A stretch of DNA of 64,000 nt, taken from Streptomyces subrutilus. Lineage in GTDB: Bacteria; Actinomycetota; Actinomycetes; Streptomycetales; Streptomycetaceae. The position numbers and the translations under genes are program-made. Position 1 is the stretch's first letter. Every line of letters begins with the position of its first letter. The stretch covers positions 6,800,001 to 6,864,000 of the forward strand of contig NZ_CP023701.1 of assembly GCF_008704535.1 (NCBI RefSeq). Reading direction: 5' to 3'. Positions 52,058 to 61,076 of the stretch are shown piece after piece. The notes under the pieces are model-generated. The model searched no databases, was not told the DNA's origin, and was given only the letters and a program-made list of their open reading frames with translations.

Positions 52058-53665
52058 ATGACGATGTGGACCACTCTCGATCCGGCCGCCGTGGCCGTCG
52101 ACCCCGGCGGCCGGGCCACGGCCCGCCTGCGCGTGCGCAACACCGGGGACACGGTGGAGGAGTACCGGCTGTCGATCGTGGGAGCGCCCGCCGGATGGGC
52201 CCGGATCGAACCGGACACGCTGCGGCTCTACCCGGGCAGCGAGGGCGCGGCCGAGATCGCCTTCGAGCCGCCCCGCTCGCCCGACGCGCCGGCCGGACCC
52301 GCCCCGTACGGGGTGCTGGTCGAGCCCCGCGAGCACCCGCAGTCCCGCGACGTCCTCGAAGGCCGGGTCACCGTCGCCCCCTTCGTCGAGCTGCACGCCG
52401 AACTGGTGCCGCCCAGCCTCGTCGCCCGCTTCCGCGGCCGCGCGGCCGTCGCCGTCGACAACCTGGGCAACACCCCGCTCACCGCCTCGCTCACCGCCCG
52501 GGACGAGTCGGGCCGGCTCGCCTTCGACATCCGGCCCCGGTCGATCCAGGTCGCGCCGGGCCGGGCGGTCTTCGCGGACCTGGAGATCCGGCCGCAGCAG
52601 ATCAGCTGGACGGGCCGCACCGAGACGCACCGGACGACCGTGATCGTCCGCCGTTCCGGCGACGCCGGGAACCTGGAGCTGACCGGGGACTTCGAGCAGC
52701 GCCCCGTACTGCCCGGCTGGCTGCTCGTCGCGGGCGGGCTGCTGCTCACCGGGGCGGTCGCCTTCGCGGTGTTCTGGTTCGGTTTCTCACCGAAGGTCAA
52801 CTCGGCCGCGGGCGAGATGAAGACGGAGGCGGGGGCCCCGCTGCCCGCCCCGCTCGGCAGCCAGACCCCGCTGCCCGCCGCCCCCGCCCCGCCCCCGGAC
52901 CCGGCGACCGCCCCCGGCGGCGCACCCCTGGGCGGGGACCCGGGCGCGGGGATGCCCGGCGGCGCGTCCGGGTCCGGCTCCGGCGGGAGCGGCGGCGGGG
53001 GCGGCGGAGGCGGGGGCGGCGGAGCGCAGCCGGGGGGCGGCGGGGCGGCTCCGCCGCCCGCGGGCAACCCGCAGGCCGCGAAGCAGGGGCCGCCGTGGCT
53101 GGCCGGCTACCAGGCCGACGTCGTGGTCCACTTCGCCCAGCGCCGGATGGCCGCCCTCGGCGGCGGCAACTCCTGCACGCTGAACGGGGCGTGGAAGGAG
53201 GGGGTGATCGACGCGCAGACGGAGCGCTCGCTCAACTGCTACCAGAAGAAGGTGATGGCGGACGAGAAGACCACCCGCGCCCTGACGGCCACCGACCCGC
53301 TGAACACCCTGGGACGGGCCACCCTGACCTCCCTGTGGATGCAGGGGGTCAACGCCGACCAGCTGAAGTACGGGGCGAAGAACTTCGACGTCACCCGGCT
53401 CGACGCCGCGCTGCGCTGGGCGACCCAGGCCAGCATCTCCGACGCCGACCTCCAGGCGGACCGGGCCTTCGCCCAGCTCGGCGTCGACTACTTCACGTCG
53501 GGCGGGAAGAAAGCGGCCCCGACCACCTACGACGACAAGGTCCGCAACCGGGTGCGCGAGTACCAGCAGGCCGTGCGCCTCCCGGTGACCGGAGTCGCCG
53601 ACGCGCGCACCGTCAACGCCCTGCTCGGCGGCTCCGTGAACGGCACCGGACGCCCGGGCCGCTGA
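52058..53665 (+). CDS. CIS-linked membrane-anchored peptidoglycan-binding protein
   Basis: A 535-residue protein. Residues ~10-210 are two Ig-like COG1470-type beta-domains (cytosolic). One membrane helix (~220-245, LLVAGGLLLTGAVAFAVFWFG) follows. Residues ~265-345 are Gly/Pro-rich, including a long Gly run. The C-terminal ~175 residues hold a peptidoglycan-binding domain (VREYQQAVRLPVTGVADARTVNALLGG). The S. coelicolor CIS locus carries a comparable protein described as hydrolytic, but no lytic catalytic motif is seen here. It likely anchors the CIS near the wall or membrane. An ATG six bases downstream is also possible. Confidence 0.82.
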   Translation: MTMWTTLDPAAVAVDPGGRATARLRVRNTGDTVEEYRLSIVGAPAGWARIEPDTLRLYPGSEGAAEIAFEPPRSPDAPAGPAPYGVLVEPREHPQSRDVLEGRVTVAPFVELHAELVPPSLVARFRGRAAVAVDNLGNTPLTASLTARDESGRLAFDIRPRSIQVAPGRAVFADLEIRPQQISWTGRTETHRTTVIVRRSGDAGNLELTGDFEQRPVLPGWLLVAGGLLLTGAVAFAVFWFGFSPKVNSAAGEMKTEAGAPLPAPLGSQTPLPAAPAPPPDPATAPGGAPLGGDPGAGMPGGASGSGSGGSGGGGGGGGGGGAQPGGGGAAPPPAGNPQAAKQGPPWLAGYQADVVVHFAQRRMAALGGGNSCTLNGAWKEGVIDAQTERSLNCYQKKVMADEKTTRALTATDPLNTLGRATLTSLWMQGVNADQLKYGAKNFDVTRLDAALRWATQASISDADLQADRAFAQLGVDYFTSGGKKAAPTTYDDKVRNRVREYQQAVRLPVTGVADARTVNALLGGSVNGTGRPGR

Positions 53666-53764
53666 TCCCGCCGCTCCCGCCCGCCCCGCGGGCCCCCGAA
53701 CGGAGGCCGTCCCGGGCCTCCGCACCGGCCGTCCCGCGCCGCCGTCCGGGCACCCCGTGCCCCG

Positions 53765-53970
53765 ATGCGGCCCGGGACGGCCCGGTCGCACAGCGTGCAC
53801 ACGTCCAAGCCCCCGACCTCCAGTGTCGTCGCGTGCGGCGGGTCCGAGGCCCGGTACACGGTGGCCGAGGTGAACCCCGACCCCCTGGACGGCGTCCAGT
53901 GCCGGGGGAAGTCCGACATCGACCACCAGGAGCAGACCGCGAAGGCGGCGCGCGGCGCAACTCGGGCAAG
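53765..53970 (+). pseudogene. Possible LppU-like gene remnant
   Basis: This 458-bp gap between the peptidoglycan-binding and ATPase genes (53666-54123) has no intact ORF. One frame reads VHTSKPPTSSVVACGG then SEARYTVAEVNPDPLDGVQC, like the small Cys-rich LppU-type domain of actinobacteria. It has no proper start, signal or end. It is probably a decayed small secreted-protein gene. Confidence 0.35.
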
Positions 53971-54123
53971 GAGCTCGTGCTCGCATCGACGAGCTCCGGA
54001 AGCAGGCGCCCGGGCACGGCCGTCCGCGCCGCGTCCGGCACGGCACGGGCCCCGCACACCGTCACGGTGTACGGGGCCCCGCGCACGTCCGGACCGGTCC
54101 GTACGGCGCGCGCCACCGCGGTC

Positions 54124-56190
54124 CTACGGTGCCCAGGCCGCCGCCGTGCCCGGCACCAGGCGGCCCGCCTTGACGTACTCCCGGCGCGCCCCGTCCCGTA
54201 CGTCCGCGGCGGTCACCGGGCCCTCGCCGCGCACCCGCGCCGCATAGCACGCGGTCAGGGCGGCCGACCGGATCGCGCCGCCCGCCAGCTCGAACTCCGC
54301 CGCGCACCGCACGACTTCGTCCTCGACGCCGGGCTCGGTCGGAGCGCCGGCCAGCGCACCGCGCCACAGCGTCGCGCGCAGGGCCGCGTCGGGGAACGGG
54401 AAGTCCACCACCAGGTCGAGGCGCCGGGTGAAGGCCTCGTCCACGTTGGCCCGCAGGTTGGTGGTCAGGACGGCGATGCCGTCGAAGGACTCCAGCCGCT
54501 GCAGCAGGTAGGCGCTCTCCAGGTTCGCGTACCGGTCGTTCGACCCGCGCACCTGGGACCGCTTGCCGAACACGGCGTCCGCCTCGTCGAAGAGCAGGAC
54601 CGCGTCGGTGCGGTCCGCCTCCGCGAAGATGCGTTCGAGGTTCTTCTCGGTCTCCCCGACGTACTTGTCGACCACCGAGGACAGGTCCACCACGTAGAGG
54701 TCGAGCCCCAGTTCGCCCGCCACCACCTCCGCCGCCAGCGTCTTGCCCGTACCGGACGGCCCGGCGAACAGGGCCACCACCCCCCGCCCCCGGCCGCCGC
54801 CCGTCCGCAGCCGCCAGTCCCCGAGGACCACGTCCCGGTACCGGGCCCGGCCGACGAGTTCCACCAGCTGCGAGCGGGGCGACTCGGGCAGCACCAGGTC
54901 GCCGAAGCCGACGGCCGGCCGCACCTGCCGGGCGTGCCGCCCGAGCAGCGGGGCCGACAGCCGGCGGGCGGTGAGGCGGACGTGCCGGGCGTCGAGGGCG
55001 ACGCCCTCGAAGTCGGCCAGTTCCCGGGCGCCCCGCGCCACGGCCCGGATGCCGTCCTCGCCCAGCCGGTACGAGGCGACGGCCTCGGCCACGTCCCCGT
55101 CGAAGCCCGGCAGTTCCGCCCGCCAGCGCTCGGCCGTCACACCGGCGGCGGCGCCGACCGGGGGAGCGTCCAGCGCGAGCAGGGACACCCCCGGCGCACC
55201 GGCGGCCCAGTCCGGATCGCAGGACTCGGGCCCCGCGAACACCGAGGTGACCCCCGGGGCGGCGATCGAGGAGATCAACGGGCCCGGATCCGGCGGCAGC
55301 GGCGTCACCACCACCGCCGTCCCCGCACCCCGCAGCCGCGCCTCGCGCCGCAGCAGGGGACCGACGACGCCCGGGTCCCGCCCCTGCGGCCGGTACAGCA
55401 GCACGGCCCGGCCCGCCGCCCGCAGCGCGGTGACCACCGACGCCGCCGAGGCCTCCCCGCGCCGCTCGCGCAGGTGCACCGTCACCGGGCGCCGCGACCG
55501 GGCCACCAGGGCCGCCGGACCGTCCGCACCCGCACCCGCCACCGGGTCCGGGGCGGCCGGCAGCAGCGCCACCCCCGCCCGGCACAGCTCCTCGTCGAGG
55601 CGGTCGTCCCCGAGCAGGTGGGCCACGATCCGTTCCGGCACGCGCAGGGCCCGGCCCGGCAGCGGCCGGTCCTCGTCCTCCAGCGCGAGCAGCCCGCCCG
55701 CGATCAGCGGTGCCGTCGCGTGGAACCTGCCGCGGGCCCGCGGCAGGTGCGGGCCGCTGCCGGCCAGTTCCAGCGCGAGCGCCACCGAGGCCCGGCGCCG
55801 CCCGACGTCGTCGTTCAGGTAGCCGTACAGCGGCTCGAAACCGCGGTCCACGTCCGGTGCCACCGCCGCCAGCAGGATCCGCAGGTCCAGCGCGGACAGC
55901 CCGAACTCCCGCACCAGCCCGCCCAACCGGTCGGCGCCCCCGTCGGCCGCGTCGTCGGCATCGGCCGCGGCATCGGCCCCTGCCCCCGGCTCCGCCGCGG
56001 CCGCCGACCGCGCGTCCGGGTCGGGGCCCGCGGCCGATGCCGCGCGCCGTGCCGCCTCCGGGGCCACGTACAGACCGCGCAGCGGATCGTCCGCCGTCGG
56101 ATCGTCCGCCGAACGCCGGGCGACGAGCCCCGCCGCCTCGGCGCGCAGCTCCCGCAACCGCCCCAGCAGGAGGCGGGCCTCCTCACCCAC
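54124..56190 (-). CDS. CIS AAA+ ATPase (Afp15/Pvc15-like)
   Basis: A 688-residue AAA+ protein. The C-terminal ATPase has Walker A GPSGTGKT (Lys483), Walker B VLLFDEAD, a sensor-type TTNLRANVDEAFTRRLD and an arginine-finger region. Residues ~1-330 are a divergent N-domain with Ala/Asp-rich linkers. It corresponds to the CIS ATPase thought to remodel or load components. The GTG start at 56190 overlaps the DUF4255 gene by eight bases. Its last residues abut the decayed 458-bp gap. Confidence 0.92.
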   Translation of the reverse strand: MGEEARLLLGRLRELRAEAAGLVARRSADDPTADDPLRGLYVAPEAARRAASAAGPDPDARSAAAAEPGAGADAAADADDAADGGADRLGGLVREFGLSALDLRILLAAVAPDVDRGFEPLYGYLNDDVGRRRASVALALELAGSGPHLPRARGRFHATAPLIAGGLLALEDEDRPLPGRALRVPERIVAHLLGDDRLDEELCRAGVALLPAAPDPVAGAGADGPAALVARSRRPVTVHLRERRGEASAASVVTALRAAGRAVLLYRPQGRDPGVVGPLLRREARLRGAGTAVVVTPLPPDPGPLISSIAAPGVTSVFAGPESCDPDWAAGAPGVSLLALDAPPVGAAAGVTAERWRAELPGFDGDVAEAVASYRLGEDGIRAVARGARELADFEGVALDARHVRLTARRLSAPLLGRHARQVRPAVGFGDLVLPESPRSQLVELVGRARYRDVVLGDWRLRTGGGRGRGVVALFAGPSGTGKTLAAEVVAGELGLDLYVVDLSSVVDKYVGETEKNLERIFAEADRTDAVLLFDEADAVFGKRSQVRGSNDRYANLESAYLLQRLESFDGIAVLTTNLRANVDEAFTRRLDLVVDFPFPDAALRATLWRGALAGAPTEPGVEDEVVRCAAEFELAGGAIRSAALTACYAARVRGEGPVTAADVRDGARREYVKAGRLVPGTAAAWAP

Positions 56191-56821
56191 CGGTCCTCCC
56201 GCGCGCCGTCGTACGGAGCATGCGCGGCCGGGAATCGTCCGGAACGCCCGCGGCCCCGCGCACGGTGACCACCGCGCCCTCGGTGACCGGCGGCCCCACC
56301 GGGTACACGGGCGTCACCGGGAACGGCACCGTGATCACCACGTCGAGGGAGGGCTTGAGCTCGCCGCCGAGCGCGGACCAGACGTCGGCCAGCGAACGGG
56401 ACTCGGCGGGCGGCACGCCCACCGTCAGGGCGATGGCCGCCCGGTGCGCCCGCAGCGACTCCGGGACGTCCTCGCCCGGCAGCGCCTCGTACGGCAGCAG
56501 CGCCGCGAGCGCCCCGGACAGCATCCGGTGCTCGTCCTCGGGCCGCGCGGTCCACGCGGTGAGCAGGTAGGACAGCCGGAACCAGCGGGGCGGCTGCCGC
56601 CGGTGCAGGACGACGCCGTTCTCGTCCCGCTCCGCGTAGGCGCCCCGCTCCCGGCGGGCGACGTCCTCGCGGATGTCGTACAGGTACGCGTCGAGGGTCG
56701 GGGTGGTGCGCCGCGCCGCCCAGTCCCGGGTGGGGGCTTCGAGGCTGATGTCGCCCGAGCCCTCCGGCAGGGCGCCGCGGCGCAGGAGGCGCCGCAGCGC
56801 CTCGTCGATCTCGTGGATCAT
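56183..56821 (-). CDS. CIS cap/terminator protein (DUF4255, Afp16/Pvc16-like)
   Basis: A 212-residue DUF4255 protein: MIHEIDEALRRLLRRGAL, LDAYLYDIREDVARRERGAY, RWFRLSYLLTAWTARPEDEHRMLSG. In PVC/Afp systems this protein caps the distal end of tube and sheath. It is coupled to the ATPase gene downstream. It starts at ATG 56821. Confidence 0.93.
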   Translation of the reverse strand: MIHEIDEALRRLLRRGALPEGSGDISLEAPTRDWAARRTTPTLDAYLYDIREDVARRERGAYAERDENGVVLHRRQPPRWFRLSYLLTAWTARPEDEHRMLSGALAALLPYEALPGEDVPESLRAHRAAIALTVGVPPAESRSLADVWSALGGELKPSLDVVITVPFPVTPVYPVGPPVTEGAVVTVRGAAGVPDDSRPRMLRTTARGRTGG

Positions 56822-56933
56822 GTGGTGTGGTGTCCTCGGTACGGCCGGAGCCCGTGGCGGGCAGGTGGCTGGCCGGCGGGCGGCCGTCGGACGCGGCCCC
56901 GGCGCCGGCGGGTCGGGCGGGGTGCCGGCCCGG

Positions 56934-57599
56934 TCAGATGTAGCCCTCGCGCAGCGCGTACGCCACGGCGTGCGCCCGGTTGGTGAGCTGGAGCCGGGTC
57001 ATCAGGGCGTGCAGGATGTTCTTGACGGTCCGCTCGGAGTAGGCCAGCTTCTCGGAGATCTGGCGGGTGTCCAGCCCCTCCGCGATGAGCCGCAGCACGT
57101 CCGTCTCGCGCGGCGCCATGCCGAACAGCGGGCTGCCGCCCGCCCCCGAACAGGCCGCCGCGGTCTCCGACCGGCGCAGCCGGCCGACCTGGCCCAGCAC
57201 CCGGCTGATCAGGTCCGGCGGCAGCACCCCCTCCCCGTCCGCGGCCTGCAACACGGCCCTCACCAGGCTCTCCCCGGTCGCCTGGTGCCGCCAGACGATG
57301 GCCCGGACCCCGTACTCCACCACCGTGAGGAGATCCGGCTCGCGCAGCTCGCGGGCGACGAGCACCACCCGCTGCTCCCCGCCGCGCAGGACGCGGCGCA
57401 GGTCGGCGGCGGACTCCTCGTCGATCCGGTCGACCAGCACCACGGCCACCGTCGCGGCCGGTGCGAGCCCGTCGCGCTCCCGGGACCGCGAGACGATCTG
57501 GACGGTCGGATGGTGCTGCAGGTGACTGACGACCCCGGCCCGGCTGAGCGGATCGGTGGCGTGGATCGTCACGGTGATGCGGTTGGTCGGTGCCGGCAT
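56934..57599 (-). CDS. LuxR-type HTH response-regulator-like protein
   Basis: A 221-residue protein. Residues ~5-125 form a receiver-like domain but lack the usual D-D-K phosphorylation residues (VAVVLVDRIDEESA). ~150-215 is a LuxR HTH (MAPRETDVLRLIAEGLDTRQISEKLAYSERTVKNILHALMTRLQ). It is in the CIS cluster, upstream of the cap gene by ~110 bp on the same strand. Probably an atypical regulator of CIS genes. Confidence 0.88.
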   Translation of the reverse strand: MPAPTNRITVTIHATDPLSRAGVVSHLQHHPTVQIVSRSRERDGLAPAATVAVVLVDRIDEESAADLRRVLRGGEQRVVLVARELREPDLLTVVEYGVRAIVWRHQATGESLVRAVLQAADGEGVLPPDLISRVLGQVGRLRRSETAAACSGAGGSPLFGMAPRETDVLRLIAEGLDTRQISEKLAYSERTVKNILHALMTRLQLTNRAHAVAYALREGYI

Positions 57600-57726
57600 C
57601 CGTGTGCTCCCTTCCCCCCGTGCGGTACCGCTCCGTGCGGTGCCCCTCGGTGCACCGTGCCGCAGGCCGATCAACAGCGGGTGGGTGATCGATGGGTGCC
57701 GTCCGCCCGCGCCCCGGACCACCCGC

Positions 57727-58497
57727 TCAGCCGCCGTCGGCCCGCGGGCCGACGCCCCGGCCGCGACTGGCGAACCGGGCCTGGAGCGCCTGCCGTTGGT
57801 AGAGGTCGTGGTCGGCCGCGTCCCGGCCCTGGGGCACGGTGGCGATGCGGCCGGCGAGTCTGCCCTGACGCACCCGTGCGGCTGCCTGATCGTCGCGGTT
57901 GCCTGCCCGTTCGGCGTCCAGGCCGCGGGCCACCCGGGCCCAGGCGGCCAGCCAGTGCCGCTGGGCGGCCGGCCCCACCCCGTAGACGAAGAGGAGGGCC
58001 TTGAGCTGCTCCGGGGAGCTGGGGATCCGGCGCCGGGTCATGATGAGGTGGGCGGTCGTCTTGGTGACCCGCAGCACGCCCGCGGCCCTCGTGGTGCGCA
58101 GCTGGATGTCCCGGTAGGTCGGCATGCCCGACTCCACGTGCAACCGGTAGAGGGCCGCGCCCAGTTCCGCCTCGTTCATGATCTGGCGGACGTGGGGCAC
58201 GCGGAGCGCGCGCGGGCCCAACTTGGCCCACTGCCGCTCGATCCGCGCCTTCTCGCGCAGCGCCAGCAGGGGGCCCGGGTCGACCCCGCACCCGAGCGCG
58301 TACGCCGCCACCACGGGCGGGGGCGGCGGGGCTCCGGCGCCGGAGGCGGCCCGTTGCAGCGTCGACCGGCCGAAGCCGGTCCGCGCCGCCAGCTCCTCGT
58401 AGGTGAAGCCCGCCGCGTCCCGCGCCGCCCGCAGCCTCAGGGCGAGCTGAGCCAGGGCCCAGCCCTGCTGGGGCACCGGCTTCTGCGGCCGTCCCAC
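57727..58497 (-). CDS. HTH domain protein
   Basis: A 256-residue protein with a Xre-like HTH at residues ~18-70 (LRLRAARDAAGFTYEELAARTGFGRSTLQRAASG). The remaining helical part is conserved in Streptomyces HTH proteins that pair with membrane or toxin systems. The GTG start at 58497 leaves a 12-bp gap to the next gene. A plausible additional CIS regulator. Confidence 0.82.
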   Translation of the reverse strand: MGRPQKPVPQQGWALAQLALRLRAARDAAGFTYEELAARTGFGRSTLQRAASGAGAPPPPPVVAAYALGCGVDPGPLLALREKARIERQWAKLGPRALRVPHVRQIMNEAELGAALYRLHVESGMPTYRDIQLRTTRAAGVLRVTKTTAHLIMTRRRIPSSPEQLKALLFVYGVGPAAQRHWLAAWARVARGLDAERAGNRDDQAAARVRQGRLAGRIATVPQGRDAADHDLYQRQALQARFASRGRGVGPRADGG

Positions 58498-58509
58498 GGG
58501 CCCGCCCCC

Positions 58510-58737
58510 TCAGCCCGTGGAGTTCAGCAGCCGCCTGACCACCTCGCGCACCGCGCGGCCCGTGCTCAGCCGCGCCGTCACTGCGCCGGAGGCGGAGGCC
58601 CCGGCGATCAGCCACAGCGCCTCGGCCGTCGGGGTCCCGGTGGCGACGAGCGCCGTGGCGGAGAGGGTGGAGACGGCGACGATGGCCGCACTGCCCAGGG
58701 ACGAGATCCCGCGCCCTTCACAGACCAGTTCACACAT
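58510..58737 (-). CDS. Small two-helix membrane protein
   Basis: A 75-residue protein with two hydrophobic stretches (SAAIVAVSTLSATALVATG and ALWLIAGASASGAVTA) and a basic C-terminus. GAGAAGGAC precedes the ATG. It is the first gene of the HTH/LuxR/cap strand. Holin-like in size, but that is speculation. Confidence 0.65.
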   Translation of the reverse strand: MCELVCEGRGISSLGSAAIVAVSTLSATALVATGTPTAEALWLIAGASASGAVTARLSTGRAVREVVRRLLNSTG

Positions 58738-58978
58738 GGGGTGTCCTTCTCGTGCACGACGGGACGCGAGGTCCCGCGACGGCAAGCCGGGTCGGCGGCA
58801 GGTCCGACGGCCGGTGCCGGGGTCCTGACGTGAAGTGATCCTGACATCGGCGCGGCCGCCGGCGGGTCCGTTCGCCGGGGTTGGCCCGACCTTGTCCCGC
58901 GCCCGCCGGCGCCCGCCGGGGCACGGCACGGCGTTCCGCCCGCCCCCCGGTGGCCGTTCATCTCGGGCGTTGCCCCAC

Positions 58979-59022
58979 ATCCGGTGATCCCTGGGCAAAG
59001 CCTCGGCGGAGGGTCACCGGAT
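58979..59022. promoter_or_regulatory. 9-bp inverted repeat, long spacer
   Basis: ATCCGGTGA (58979-58987) and TCACCGGAT (59014-59022) are perfectly inverted with 26 bp between them, in the divergent gap between the CIS-side membrane gene and the lipid-phosphate cluster. It could be a protein binding site or a transcript hairpin. Confidence 0.45.
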
Positions 59023-59127
59023 TGGCTCTTCTTTGTCCCAGCCCGCGCGTGCGGCGGGAACGGCGACGGCCTGGTACACCGGAGGGCACGGGCCCGGGCC
59101 CGTGCGGTGACACGGACGGTGACGCGG

Positions 59128-59175
59128 GACGGGCCTACGGACGGGCCTACGGACGGGCCTACGGACGGGCCTACG
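59128..59175. repeat. 12-bp tandem repeat x4
   Basis: Four exact GACGGGCCTACG units lie 68 bp before the PAP2-DGK start. Simple repeat; possibly in the 5' leader. Confidence 0.75.
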
Positions 59176-59243
59176 GACGCGGGCCGGGACCTCGCGCCCC
59201 GTCCCGCGCGCATCATCGGCCCCCGACGGGCAACAAGGCTTCC

Positions 59244-61019
59244 ATGACGAAGGAAAGCGGCGCCGCCGCGAGACGCGCCCGGCTCGTGCTGCTCGTGCCG
59301 GCCCAGGCCGCGCTGATGGTCCTGCTGGGCCTGTTGGTGACCGGGCTGCCCCCGGACCGTTGGCCGCTCTCGGCGGACGACCGGATCACCCGCGCCTTCG
59401 CCGCGCACCGCGGCCCCTTCGCGGACGGGGTGACGCACTGGCTGTCGGCCGTCGCCAGCACCGAAGGAGTCGTCGGCGTCACCCTGGTCGCCGTCGTCGC
59501 GCTGCTGGTGCTCCCGCGCGCGCCGCGCTGGACCGAAGCGGTGTTCCTGGGAGCCTCGGTGGCCGCACAGTCGGCCGTCTTCCTCACGGTCACGCTGTGC
59601 GTCGAACGGCCCCGCCCCGACGTGCCCCACCTGGACGCGGCGCCCCCGACGTCGAGCTTCCCCTCCGGACACGTCGGTGCGTCCCTCGCCCTGTACGGGG
59701 GCCTCGCCACCCTCGCGCTGACCCGCATGCGCGGCCCCTGGCGGTACGTCACGGCGACCCTGCTGCTGCTCGTTCCGCCCGCCGTCGGACTGTCCCGGGT
59801 GTACCGGGGGATGCACCACCCGACCGATGTGGCGGGCGGCCTGCTCAACGGCACGCTGACCCTCCTGGTCATGGCCTGGGTGTTCCTGTCCGCCCGCACC
59901 CCGGCGACCCCGACCGTCACCGGCTCGGCCACCGCTCCGGCCGCCGCACCCGGCTCCGCCGCCGTGCCGGCCGCCCGGGGCACGGGACGCCGGGCCGTCG
60001 TGGTCCGCCACCCGCACAGCTGCGGCGACGAACTGGCCCGACGGGTCCGCGCCGCCCTCCACGACCGGGGCTACACCGACCAGCACTGGACCGAAACCTC
60101 CGCCGAACGGCCCTGCGGGGCCCTCGCCGAGGAATGCGCCGCGTCCGAGACCGCCCTGGTCGTGGTCTGCGGCGGGGACGGCACGGTCCGCGCCTGCGCC
60201 GACGTCGCGGTCGCCACCGGCCACCCCCTGGTCCTCGTACCGTGCGGCACCGGCAACCTCCTCGCCCGCAACCTGGGCCTGCCCACCGACCCCGCCACCG
60301 CCCTGGACGCGGCCCTCGACGGCGCCGAGTTCCGGATCGACGCGGGACGGGTGTCGGGCGACGGCCTCGCCCCGACCCGGTTCACCGTGATGACGGGCGC
60401 TGGCTTCGACGCCGCCATGGTCCGCGACGCCTCGCCCGGACTGAAGGCGCGCGTCGGCTGGGCCGCATACGCCCTCTCCGCCTCCCGGCACCTCGGGGAC
60501 CCGCGCATGCGGCTGTCCGTCAGCGTCGACGGGGGCCGCCCGCGCCGCCGCCGGGCGCGCATGGTCGTCGTCGGCAACGTCGGCGCCCTCCAGGGCGGCC
60601 TGGAGCTCCTGCCGGGGGCCCGGCCCGACAGCGGACGCCTGGAGGTCGTGCTCTTCGACCCCCGCGGCGCCACCGGCTGGCTCGCCGCCGCCGGCCACCT
60701 GGCGGCGCGCACCGTCCGCGGCCGCACCCCGGCCGCGCAGGCGCCGGGAGCGGCGACCGGACGCACCGGCGGCACCGGACCGGCGGGCGGGCGGGAGGCC
60801 CGCGGCTCCCTGGAGTACTTCAGCGGCACCCGGATCGACATCCGGTTCGCCGGAGCACAGCCCCGCGAGGTCGACGGCGACACGTTCCCCGAGGGCACCC
60901 GGCTGACCGCCGAAGCGGAACCGGGCGCCCTGCGGGTGCGGCTGCCCCGGGCCCCCGGAACCGGCGAACGGCTGCCCGCCACCGGGAGCACCGACACGCG
61001 CCTCGCCCCGCACCACTGA
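59244..61019 (+). CDS. PAP2 phosphatase-diacylglycerol kinase fusion
   Basis: A 591-residue fusion. Residues ~15-225 form a PAP2-type membrane phosphatase with RPRP, PSGHVG and RVYRGMHHPTDV motifs. ~250-585 form a DAG-kinase/LCB5-like catalytic domain with VVCGGDGTVRACAD and PCGTGNLLARNLGLP. Fusion of a lipid phosphatase and a lipid kinase is known in actinobacteria. It implies turnover of phosphatidate, isoprenoid phosphates or related lipids. Downstream are YihY and another PAP2. Confidence 0.92.
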   Translation: MTKESGAAARRARLVLLVPAQAALMVLLGLLVTGLPPDRWPLSADDRITRAFAAHRGPFADGVTHWLSAVASTEGVVGVTLVAVVALLVLPRAPRWTEAVFLGASVAAQSAVFLTVTLCVERPRPDVPHLDAAPPTSSFPSGHVGASLALYGGLATLALTRMRGPWRYVTATLLLLVPPAVGLSRVYRGMHHPTDVAGGLLNGTLTLLVMAWVFLSARTPATPTVTGSATAPAAAPGSAAVPAARGTGRRAVVVRHPHSCGDELARRVRAALHDRGYTDQHWTETSAERPCGALAEECAASETALVVVCGGDGTVRACADVAVATGHPLVLVPCGTGNLLARNLGLPTDPATALDAALDGAEFRIDAGRVSGDGLAPTRFTVMTGAGFDAAMVRDASPGLKARVGWAAYALSASRHLGDPRMRLSVSVDGGRPRRRRARMVVVGNVGALQGGLELLPGARPDSGRLEVVLFDPRGATGWLAAAGHLAARTVRGRTPAAQAPGAATGRTGGTGPAGGREARGSLEYFSGTRIDIRFAGAQPREVDGDTFPEGTRLTAEAEPGALRVRLPRAPGTGERLPATGSTDTRLAPHH

Positions 61020-61076
61020 GCCCGCCCCAGCCCGCCCCGCGCCGGACGCGCCGGGGCACACACAGTCAGGAAGACC

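Larger units (their letters stand above)
58738..59243. other. 506-bp intergenic region with inverted repeat and tandem repeats
   Basis: The region holds a perfect 9-bp inverted repeat and a four-unit 12-bp tandem repeat (both listed separately). I see no further ORF with conserved sequence. Confidence 0.6.

Noticed and set aside
52058..53665. Peptidoglycan hydrolase
   Set aside because: Only a binding domain is recognisable; no catalytic hydrolase motif is visible.
52066..56268. A 1400-codon plus-strand open frame
   Set aside because: It crosses the real peptidoglycan-binding and ATPase genes in another frame and has Arg/Pro-rich shadow composition with no domain.
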